From JBAYFX01 sp041666965 (GTDB lineage: Bacteria > Patescibacteriota > Microgenomatia > UBA12405): a stretch of DNA of 21,121 nucleotides. The translations under genes were made by a program, and so were the position numbers. Below, piece by piece: positions 14,874 through 21,121 of this stretch. The notes under the pieces are model-generated. The model saw only the letters and a program-made list of their open reading frames with translations. It did not search any database and was not told the origin of the DNA. The stretch covers positions 1-21,121 of the forward strand of contig JBAYFX010000013.1 in NCBI GenBank assembly GCA_041666965.1. The letters are read 5' to 3'. Position 1 is the stretch's first letter. Each line of letters begins with the position of its first letter.

Positions 14874-15362
14874 ATGAAAAACAATTATAGATTTTGGTGG
14901 TTGATTTTAATGGCAATTGCAATTGATCTAGCTAGTCCTCGGCCAATCTGGGCTGGAGGCTTTAACTTAAAACAAATTGGCGAGGTCAGTACCGACGGTA
15001 AACAGATCAATCATTGGTGGTATTCGGGGAATGTACCGATATTTCGAGGGGAAGCTCAGCCTAATTCCGAAGTAGCCATAAACATTGATGGTAATAGTCA
15101 AATAATTAGTGCTGATTCATCGGGAAACTTTGATTATCAGGTTCCTACCGCTCTGAGTGAAGGAGATCACCAGGTTGAGCTAAGCAGTGGTGGCTCCACC
15201 ATATCATTTACCTTAACGATTGGATCTGAAAATGTAAACTGGGAAGCAGTAGACAAAGGAAGTGGAGATGCCCTGCCAGCAGCCGGGTGGCCCTTACCTA
15301 CATTTATGCTTTTAATATCGGGGCTCGGGCTTCCGATTTTGGGACGTAAAATCTGGCGTTAG
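14874..15362 (+). CDS. Secreted Ig-like protein with a C-terminal LPAAG sorting-type signal
   Basis: The start is taken as the ATG at 14874, because the upstream ATG at 14829 lies inside the promoter. The 162-residue product begins with a signal peptide (MKNNYRFWWLILMAIAIDLA, likely cut after PIWA near residue 27). The body (about 45-115) resembles a bacterial Ig-like domain: PIFRGEAQPNSEVAI, SADSSGNFDYQVP and LSEGDHQVELSSGG. The C-terminus has LPAAG (134-138), a hydrophobic stretch (FMLLISGLGLPIL) and the basic tail GRKIWR, the three-part layout of sortase substrates. A sortase is encoded 2.6 kb away. It could instead be a simple tail-anchored protein, since LPAAG differs from LPXTG at the threonine. 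Confidence 0.72.
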   Translation: MKNNYRFWWLILMAIAIDLASPRPIWAGGFNLKQIGEVSTDGKQINHWWYSGNVPIFRGEAQPNSEVAINIDGNSQIISADSSGNFDYQVPTALSEGDHQVELSSGGSTISFTLTIGSENVNWEAVDKGSGDALPAAGWPLPTFMLLISGLGLPILGRKIWR

Positions 15363-15380
15363 GCTTTGGTAAAATCACAG

Positions 15381-16478
15381 GTGATTAAAAATAAGTTAAT
15401 TTATATCAAAACTTTTGGTTGTCTTCAAAATCAAGCTGATAGTGAAAGAATTAGTTATTACTATTGGAAGCAGGGATATTTTGTAAGTAACAGTTGGGAG
15501 GAAGCGGACAGGGTAGTAATAAATACATGTATGATCCGGGAATCGGCAGAAAACCGAGCCTATGGGTTAATTAATAAAATTGATCAGTTTAATGCGAATC
15601 ACAACAACAAAATAGAGATAATCGTTACGGGATGCTTAGTTGGGGCTTTAATTAGACAAAATAATCAAGGCGAATGGAGTTCAAAATTTCCACAAGTTTC
15701 AAAGTGGTTACCAATTTCAACATATGATTATGGTGAAAATGAGCCATTAAGAGAAAATAGCAAAACAGCAATAATACCAATAAGTAATGGATGCAATAAC
15801 TACTGTTCATATTGTATTGTTCCCTTTACCCGAGGAAAAGAAGTGTCAAGACCTTTTGAAGAAATAATTAACGAAGCCCAAATGGCTGTGAAAAACGGAT
15901 TTGAAGAATTAAGTTTGGTGGGTCAAAATGTTAATTCTTATGGAGCAGACATGTTGGGGGCTGACAATTGGGTAAATATGGGGAAAAAAAGGTTTAAAAG
16001 CCTTTTTCCCAAACTACTCGAGACAGTGGCTACTATGGGGTTTAAAAAAATAAGTTTTGTAAGTAGTAACCCTTGGGATTTTTCAGACGAATTGATAGAC
16101 GTAGTATCAAAATACTCAACAATTGACCGTTTAATTCATCTTCCTCTCCAATCCGGTGATGACAATGTTTTAATAAAAATGAACAGAGGGTACAATGCTG
16201 ACGAGTATTTAGAATTGGTAAGTAAAATTAAAAAGAAAGTAAAAGGCGTAAAAATTAGCACAGACATCATTGTCGGATTTCCAGGAGAAGATGAGACTGC
16301 GTTTACAAATACAATCAAGGTTTGTCGGAAAGCAAAATTCGTGAAAGCTTATATTAATAAATATTCACCCCGCAAGGGCACAATGTCCGCACTCAACTTT
16401 GGGGACAATGTGCCACCTAAAGAAAAAAAACGAAGATGGATGATTTTGGAAGAACTAATTAATAAGGTTAAACAATGA
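15381..16478 (+). CDS. miaB: tRNA-2-methylthio-N6-dimethylallyladenosine synthase (MiaB), without TRAM domain
   Basis: The start is either TTG at 15366 or GTG at 15381; the GTG is preferred because TAAAAT (15370-15375) ends 5 nt before it. Numbered from the TTG, the product (370 aa) has the three N-terminal cluster cysteines (Cys19 in TFGCLQN, Cys55 in NTCMIRE, Cys90 in VTGCLVG) and the radical-SAM motif CNNYCSYC (143-150). LVGQNVNSYG and RGKEVSRP fit MiaB rather than RimO or MtaB. MiaB adds a methylthio group to i6A37 of tRNA. The chain stops after LEELINKVKQ, so the usual C-terminal TRAM domain of about 60 residues is missing. The gene follows the LPAAG protein closely and converges on mltG with 4 bases between stops. 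Confidence 0.9.
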   Translation: MIKNKLIYIKTFGCLQNQADSERISYYYWKQGYFVSNSWEEADRVVINTCMIRESAENRAYGLINKIDQFNANHNNKIEIIVTGCLVGALIRQNNQGEWSSKFPQVSKWLPISTYDYGENEPLRENSKTAIIPISNGCNNYCSYCIVPFTRGKEVSRPFEEIINEAQMAVKNGFEELSLVGQNVNSYGADMLGADNWVNMGKKRFKSLFPKLLETVATMGFKKISFVSSNPWDFSDELIDVVSKYSTIDRLIHLPLQSGDDNVLIKMNRGYNADEYLELVSKIKKKVKGVKISTDIIVGFPGEDETAFTNTIKVCRKAKFVKAYINKYSPRKGTMSALNFGDNVPPKEKKRRWMILEELINKVKQ

Positions 16479-16482
16479 CACT

Positions 16483-17409
16483 TTATCTAAGATAGGTGTT
16501 TATGTTTTGGTTGTGTTCATTTAAGGTCTTTGCAAAGTGAAGATTACCTGTATTGTCGGAAATGTAGAAAAGATAATCTGATACGGTTGGATGAAGAGCA
16601 GCGTTGATAGAGTTAAGGCCAGGATTACAGATTGGAGCGGGGGGTAAACCATTGTTTTGATAAGTATTAAAGGGAGATTCGATTTGAAGCTGAGCCTTAG
16701 TAACTGGGCGCCAATAGTTACCATCTTTGGGAGGGTAGAGCGAATCACGGGCAAATTGAACAGTAGCATCAATTTGTAGAGGCATATTTATTTCTAAACG
16801 ATTTTGAATAATGCCGGCTACTATTTTTTTGTCTTGGAGTGTTTTAGCTTCGCGTTCTAATAATGAGGCTAAAATTATCGATTTCTCAGTAGACAAACTA
16901 GTAGTTAAGTTTTCAGAAACTGATTTTAAATTCTTTTCAAACTCGGATGATATTATTTGCCATAACTGATGGGAATCATAACTTCTCGGTACCAAGTAGG
17001 TTTCAGGAAACAAAAACCCAATTTTACCTAAGTAATCTTGGCGAAATTCTTGAGAAAGGTCAGTGATTTCTTCGACTCGAGTACCCGGCGTAATTGTTAA
17101 CTGATAATCATCTCTCCCCCCCTGGCTTAGAACACTTAGAATACTAGGTATATTTGACCCTTGGGGAATATGAAACTGACCTGCCCTAATTTGATTCTGC
17201 GTTCTTGTTGTTAGAGCATAAATCCAAAAAAGACGCGGATGAGAAGTGGCATTGGAATTTGAGAGCAATTGGCTTATGGAAATTAGAGATTGACCCTTGT
17301 TAATTACCAGGTCAATATCAGATGGTGTTTTTCTACCAAAAATTAAATACCACCCGAAAATCAAAATTAGTAAGCTAAAAAACAAAATCAATTTCACTAA
17401 CCGCTTCAT
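16483..17409 (-). CDS. mltG: Endolytic murein transglycosylase MltG (YceG-like)
   Basis: The start is the ATG at 17409, 4 bases after the preceding stop. It gives MKRLVKLILFF, a basic N-terminus leading into a membrane anchor (residues 4-24), and 308 residues in total. A longer in-frame extension to 17481 overlaps the zinc-ribbon gene and is rejected. The catalytic-domain signatures are ILASLLEREAKTLQDKK with the expected catalytic glutamate, IQNRLEINMPLQIDATVQFA, and SPFNTYQNNGLPPAPICNPG, then HFAKTLNEHNQN. MltG cleaves nascent glycan strands at the outer face of the membrane. It is last in the minus-strand run. Confidence 0.93.
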   Translation of the reverse strand: MKRLVKLILFFSLLILIFGWYLIFGRKTPSDIDLVINKGQSLISISQLLSNSNATSHPRLFWIYALTTRTQNQIRAGQFHIPQGSNIPSILSVLSQGGRDDYQLTITPGTRVEEITDLSQEFRQDYLGKIGFLFPETYLVPRSYDSHQLWQIISSEFEKNLKSVSENLTTSLSTEKSIILASLLEREAKTLQDKKIVAGIIQNRLEINMPLQIDATVQFARDSLYPPKDGNYWRPVTKAQLQIESPFNTYQNNGLPPAPICNPGLNSINAALHPTVSDYLFYISDNTGNLHFAKTLNEHNQNINTYLR

Positions 17410-17413
17410 AAGC

Positions 17414-17611
17414 TCAGATTTCGGTAAAAAGAGCGCGCCGATAAGTATCCTTTTTTCCATCGTAAATGAAAATTCGACCACAACGACAAGTTACTGTAAT
17501 TTGGGAGTTTACTTCCTTTTTTGTACCACGAACTAAATTATCACCACAACCGACACAACGCCCTTGAGACAGTAGCCATACCTGGATTGGAGAAATAAGA
17601 TTTTTAAACAT
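17414..17611 (-). CDS. Small zinc-ribbon protein, 65 aa
   Basis: The product has two metal-binding half-sites: CVGCGD (Cys19 and Cys22) and CRCGRIF (Cys42 and Cys44), about 20 residues apart, as in a small zinc ribbon. No membrane helix is seen. It starts 6 bases after the ruvX stop and ends 4 bases before the mltG start, so it is almost surely co-transcribed and probably translationally coupled. In Bacillus subtilis a different small protein (YrzB) occupies the same slot between ruvX and mltG. The function is unknown; a nucleic-acid or protein-binding role would be a guess. Confidence 0.78.
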   Translation of the reverse strand: MFKNLISPIQVWLLSQGRCVGCGDNLVRGTKKEVNSQITVTCRCGRIFIYDGKKDTYRRALFTEI

Positions 17612-17617
17612 GATTTT

Positions 17618-18016
17618 CTAACAAATAACACGCTCTAAAATTAGAGCTGCTGATACGGAGTCAACTAGCCGCCGGTGACTTTTTTTTGAATGGCCATTAG
17701 CTTTTAACATTGCTTGTGCCTCAATGGTAGTAGCGGTCTCATCAACTGTTTCAACGGATAATTTTATCATGTCAGACAACTTAGAGACAAAGTCTAATTG
17801 AAGCCGTCGGAGAGGACCTGTAGACAAACCAACATACACTTTCCCAATTTTGTATTGTTGAATAATCTCAGAAATTTTTAAGAACAATAACGGTCCAGAA
17901 TTGAGGTATGGTAGTGGAGAAATTAAGCCATTTTGACTAACCGCTAACCCGATACGTTTAGTGCCAAAATCTATTCCAAGACAAATCTCAAAGGTCGACA
18001 ATTCGGGTTTTAACAA
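17618..18016 (-). CDS. ruvX: Putative pre-16S rRNA nuclease / Holliday junction resolvase RuvX (YqgF family)
   Basis: The 132-residue product has the RNase H-like fold of YqgF. GIDFGTKRIGLAVS carries the first catalytic aspartate (Asp16), VDETATTIEA (91-100) holds the central acidic residues (usually DERLST.EA), and RLVDSVSAALIL has the last aspartate (Asp119). In E. coli the family member matures the 16S rRNA 5' end. No ATG precedes GIDFG in frame; the start must be a TTG, at 18016 or 18001. The gene overlaps the sortase stop by 29 or 14 bases, which suggests coupled translation. Confidence 0.9.
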   Translation of the reverse strand: MLKPELSTFEICLGIDFGTKRIGLAVSQNGLISPLPYLNSGPLLFLKISEIIQQYKIGKVYVGLSTGPLRRLQLDFVSKLSDMIKLSVETVDETATTIEAQAMLKANGHSKKSHRRLVDSVSAALILERVIC

Positions 18017-18740
18017 TTAATCGACGAAGATAGGTGCCCGGGGGGGTACAGGTAATAAGCGTCAAGTAACGGTTATCAAATCTTTGTTCGAGCACCGACA
18101 AGTCGGTAGGTTTAACTTCATAAATTTCATCAACTAAATATTTGTATTTAACTGAATCATAATCGATGAAAATTTCATCACCTAGCTTGAGCTTATATAA
18201 TGTTGAAAAAATGGTTAAATATGACTTGGGGTTAAAGAACTGCGGTAAAACTGAGTGACCAAAAATCACAGGATTACCCAGTTGACCAGGCAAAGCTGTT
18301 TGTGGGTATTGAATTAAACTTTTTTTTAAGTCCATACTGCCGTACTTCACTTGCGCATTGTCGATTTTTAGCTTAGGGATTGATAAATAATAAGTTTCTG
18401 AGCCAACAATTGCGGGCTCATTATTACTAGGAGTAGTTTGACCTACAAACCAATTATCGAGTTGTGTAAAATCAGCTTGATTTGATTGCCCCAAAATATT
18501 ACCCGAACGGTTATAGAAAACTGCTGAAAGCGGACTGACTACAGGTTCTAAACTACGTCCATAATTAATCTGAAAACTTAACATTGGCCAAAAAGCAGAC
18601 AATAGCAGAAAAATTCCCGCAGCGAAAAACAGGGAAGCTAAAGGCCGGCGATAAGTAGAAATATTTGTTCCTGCCATTATCTTTTTTCCATATGGTGGAG
18701 GAACGTAAATCGGTTGATTTTTTATATAACCGTAGCTCAT
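17988..18740 (-). CDS. Sortase family transpeptidase, membrane-anchored
   Basis: The 250-residue product has a short cytoplasmic N-terminus, a transmembrane helix (about 34-52) and an outer sortase domain. The catalytic triad is visible: His162 in VIFGHSV, Cys231 in LTLITCTPPGT and Arg240 in RRLIV. Sortases cleave LPXTG-like signals and join the protein to an amine on the cell surface. The subclass is not clear; the TCTPPGT..RL block resembles class C, D or E enzymes. Its ATG overlaps the stop of the upstream PilM-like gene (ATGA), so the two are translationally coupled. The LPAAG protein at 14874-15362 is the only candidate substrate in the window. Confidence 0.9.
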   Translation of the reverse strand: MSYGYIKNQPIYVPPPYGKKIMAGTNISTYRRPLASLFFAAGIFLLLSAFWPMLSFQINYGRSLEPVVSPLSAVFYNRSGNILGQSNQADFTQLDNWFVGQTTPSNNEPAIVGSETYYLSIPKLKIDNAQVKYGSMDLKKSLIQYPQTALPGQLGNPVIFGHSVLPQFFNPKSYLTIFSTLYKLKLGDEIFIDYDSVKYKYLVDEIYEVKPTDLSVLEQRFDNRYLTLITCTPPGTYLRRLIVKTRIVDL

Positions 18741-20839
18741 TTTACTTTAAAATGAAGATGAATTTGACCTGGGAAAACAGGCGTTAAAGGAATGATATTA
18801 ATATAACCCAACCGGCTGTTAATTTCCCAGTCATAAAACCTAGGAACTTCTTTGCGCAAAATCTGAGGTAGTGATTTAGGCGATAGTAAGGTTAATTTAG
18901 AGGTGAGGTTTTGGGCAGAAATTTGAGGCTCAAGCCATCCATTAACCCGCAAGGTACCAGCATAGGCCAACGCTTTGGGTGGAGTAACAAAACTGATTAT
19001 AAAATTTTGAGGTAAGTATTTATGCTTTGACTTCAAGGCAAAAGAGCTTACCACAGAATCAACCAAATTTTGTTTTTGCTCGGCGGATAATTGGTGGAAA
19101 CTGATAGATAGTTTGGCTGAAGCTAACAATTCATTTGCCTCTTCGCCTATTTCACGAGTTAAGTCAATTTTTTTTGAATTAACAAAAGCAGAGTTGTTAA
19201 TTAAAAGAGGATCTGATTGGGTAGCAATCAAGACATTAACTTGTTGGTTTATTTTATTGTCTAACTCAGCTAACAAGCGACTTTTATCAGTAGGTGAAAC
19301 TACATTAATGTTTTGTTTAGTGCCGCCACTAATGTCGGTTGTAGAATGGGCGATTAAATCACCATAATCTTTTATTTTATAATCTTGAGACCCGGTCAGA
19401 TTAAATTCAGGACCAAAATTAGCTGCTCCAATGAGCACTTTAGTTTGACCCATTTCAATTATTCCCTTTTCCAAATTAGCTGCTGCTGAGGGAACCTGTA
19501 TGGGATTTAGCAGTTCATATTGGTTGCCTGAAGTTGATTGTAATACTAAAGCCTTTGGTAAATTTATTACTTTATCTGATTTATTAAAAATAGTAATTTC
19601 ACCTTTTGCCTTTTGACCAGTTACTTTTTGGCCGGTTGTAGCTACTGATAACGAAACCTGAATGTCCTTATTAATTAAGATAGAGTTTACAGAAAGCTGA
19701 GATCCAGTTGCTGACTGGTTTACTGCTACCGCGACTGGCTTATCAAATTGTTGGGGGGTAATAAAAACTGTTAAATTTACCGAAGGAATCAGGGCAAATA
19801 ATCCACAACTGGCTACAACGACGATTAGTGGCAACCACAACAAACGGGAAGAAACAAGAGTGGGAGGAAAACTTAATTTGGGTAATTTAAAATGAAACTT
19901 AGATATACGCTGATTAGTCAGTATGGTTTGAACTGGCAAATCTGGTTGTATATTTAACTCGGGTTCATCTAATAATAAAGGAGGTTGAGGAGGAGAAATG
20001 TTTTGCGCTTCCTCAAAAGCACTAAAACCTAACTCAATGGGATCTACTTCAGACAATGATGAAGGAATCTGAACAGGAGGAGGGGGAAGAGTAGACACAT
20101 CAAGGGTGGGAACCGAGGTGGGTTTACCTACAAGTTGGTGAAACAGCTCAAGAAGCTGCGGGTAATGCCAAAACTGGATTTCGGGTAGTTGAAGAAAAAT
20201 GTCGGGATACTCCGGATTCTGCCAGCGATAATTTGATAGAATAGACTGAAAGTTAGGATCGCGTGGTCCAAAAATAATTATATGGGGAGGAAGGGCAAAA
20301 TTGGACTTTAGTTCATACAAAGCCTTTTCAAGACTGGATGTTAAATTACTTGGGGAATAGTTTAACGGAGGCAAGGAATGTTGCACGGCGCCAAAAGATA
20401 CAAGAGACAAACTAAAGTTAGTAGGAGTTAAAGTTACGAAAATAAAACTTGGTTGGGAATCAGGAGTATGAGCCAGCGATTCTACTACTAATTCATCTTG
20501 AGCCATGAATCCTAATGGTTTGAGTTTTAGTTCCCGACATAATGGTTCAATAGTTTTCTTCAATTGTGGCAACAAAGACCCTGTATCTACCCAATAGGGA
20601 GGAACAACGAATATGGCGTCGCTCGGTTCCTGATTTTCGGATAATTGTAAAGTAGATGCAGCAGAATCTAGGGAGAGGGATGTGGCCTGAATTAACGAGG
20701 TGGAATCAACGCCATCCCACGTTTCCTGTTTTCCGATTGCTTGATTAGGTAAATCTCCAGAAGTGTCGTAACGATATAACCCAACAGCTACAGTGGTAGG
20801 GTCAATAAAAATAAGCCAGCAATTATCAGGCGAAGTCAT
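18737..20839 (-). CDS. Membrane protein: PilM-like N-terminal domain, one TM helix, baseplate-J-like extracytoplasmic domain
   Basis: The start is taken as the ATG at 20839 (MTSPDNCWLIFIDPTTVAVG), 700 residues; the frame extends to 20914 but that part lies inside alaS. Residues 6-240 have the alternating pattern of a PilM/actin-like fold (IFIDPTTVAVGLY, IFVVPPYWV, FIFVTLTPTNFSLSLVSFG, HIIIFGPRD). A Pro-rich linker follows (245-305). A transmembrane helix spans about 333-351 (LLWLPLIVVVASCGLFALI). The outer part (355-700) includes a segment (about 410-535, GEITIFNKSDKVINLPKALV and onward) that resembles the phage baseplate J/gp47 fold, which I recall being annotated in CPR membrane proteins. 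It overlaps the sortase start by 4 bases. Domain calls are by pattern only. Confidence 0.72.
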   Translation of the reverse strand: MTSPDNCWLIFIDPTTVAVGLYRYDTSGDLPNQAIGKQETWDGVDSTSLIQATSLSLDSAASTLQLSENQEPSDAIFVVPPYWVDTGSLLPQLKKTIEPLCRELKLKPLGFMAQDELVVESLAHTPDSQPSFIFVTLTPTNFSLSLVSFGAVQHSLPPLNYSPSNLTSSLEKALYELKSNFALPPHIIIFGPRDPNFQSILSNYRWQNPEYPDIFLQLPEIQFWHYPQLLELFHQLVGKPTSVPTLDVSTLPPPPVQIPSSLSEVDPIELGFSAFEEAQNISPPQPPLLLDEPELNIQPDLPVQTILTNQRISKFHFKLPKLSFPPTLVSSRLLWLPLIVVVASCGLFALIPSVNLTVFITPQQFDKPVAVAVNQSATGSQLSVNSILINKDIQVSLSVATTGQKVTGQKAKGEITIFNKSDKVINLPKALVLQSTSGNQYELLNPIQVPSAAANLEKGIIEMGQTKVLIGAANFGPEFNLTGSQDYKIKDYGDLIAHSTTDISGGTKQNINVVSPTDKSRLLAELDNKINQQVNVLIATQSDPLLINNSAFVNSKKIDLTREIGEEANELLASAKLSISFHQLSAEQKQNLVDSVVSSFALKSKHKYLPQNFIISFVTPPKALAYAGTLRVNGWLEPQISAQNLTSKLTLLSPKSLPQILRKEVPRFYDWEINSRLGYINIIPLTPVFPGQIHLHFKVK

Positions 20840-20858
20840 TATATAAGCATACCGCAGG

Positions 20859-21121
20859 TTAGGAGTTGATGACAGCGTAGATGCGCCTTCGACCGGCTCC
20901 AGCCGACTCTTCACGGGTTAACTTAATGTTTCCAATTTCTGAAGTATTGAGTACGTGGGGACCGGTACAAATTTCCCGTGAATAAGGATCAGTATTATTG
21001 CCCACAGTGTAAACAGAAACAACGTCTGGATATTTGGTACCAAAAAAGCCTAGCGCACCGCTATTTAAGGCCTCTTTTAAGGGTAATTCTTGACGGACAA
21101 CGGGATAAGAGGACTTAATTA
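20859..21121 (-). CDS. alaS: Alanyl-tRNA synthetase (partial, C-terminal end)
   Basis: The last 86 residues are visible; the rest lies beyond the right edge. They match the SAD/editing region: LPLKEALNSGALGFFGTKYP, DVVSVYTVGNN, then REICTGPHVLNTSEIGNIKL, which keeps the Cys and His of the usual CGGTHV metal site although GGT is changed to TGP. The chain ends right after GAGRRRIYAVINS, where other AlaS proteins continue into a linker and the C-Ala domain. The next gene starts 19 bases later on the same strand. Confidence 0.9.
   Translation of the reverse strand, partial: IKSSYPVVRQELPLKEALNSGALGFFGTKYPDVVSVYTVGNNTDPYSREICTGPHVLNTSEIGNIKLTREESAGAGRRRIYAVINS

Noticed and set aside
17410..17481. 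Upstream in-frame start for mltG (MVEFSFTMEK...)
   Set aside because: It overlaps the zinc-ribbon gene and would put 24 unrelated residues before a typical basic-hydrophobic membrane anchor.
20840..20914. N-terminal extension of the PilM-like/baseplate-J-like protein (MKSRLEPVEGA...)
   Set aside because: It lies in another frame over the conserved C-terminus of AlaS; the ATG at 20839, 19 bases after the alaS stop, gives a sensible start.

Overview
The window looks like part of a small, streamlined bacterial genome, most likely from the Candidate Phyla Radiation (Patescibacteria), perhaps the Microgenomates side. Evidence: the standard code with TGA as stop, very tight gene packing, core enzymes lacking accessory domains (AlaS without C-Ala, MiaB without TRAM), and several membrane proteins built as a degenerate PilM-like (actin-fold) domain, one transmembrane helix and an extracytoplasmic domain. 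The taxon is inferred from gene content; no marker was searched.

Layout, left to right. (1) 1-391, minus: 5' part of a SAM-dependent methyltransferase with a strong TTGACC-17-TATAAT promoter. (2) 541-4110: a block bounded by GC-rich hairpin repeats, holding a hypothetical gene, an FAD-dependent oxidoreductase of the UDP-galactopyranose mutase/amine oxidase type, and an RmlC/RmlD-like pair for dTDP-deoxysugar synthesis. An 18-codon remnant of a second oxidoreductase lies at 3867-3923. (3) 4130-13607, minus: rpoB-rpoC-rpsL-rpsG, followed by a PilM-like/LytR_C membrane protein where fusA would follow in a classical str operon. (4) 13702-14820, minus, and 14874-16478, plus: a divergent pair with overlapping promoters. 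One arm is a membrane protein with a six-cysteine module; the other is a secreted Ig-like protein ending in an LPAAG sorting-type signal, followed by miaB. (5) 16483-21121, minus: alaS (3' end only), a PilM-like/baseplate-J-like membrane protein, a sortase, ruvX, a small zinc ribbon and mltG.

Together the window combines core transcription/translation genes with a cell-envelope set: sugar nucleotides, a sortase and a possible substrate, a peptidoglycan transglycosylase, and two PilM-like membrane proteins. The alaS-ruvX-small protein-mltG order resembles Bacillus, with the PilM-like protein and sortase inserted.

Points most worth following: a sharp change of codon use inside rpoC near 9.0 kb; RpoB and S12 residues that predict rifampicin and streptomycin insensitivity; -10 boxes 5-8 nt from start codons with no Shine-Dalgarno sequences, suggesting leaderless transcripts; and the two PilM-like membrane proteins. 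No tRNA, rRNA, CRISPR array or complete mobile element was seen.
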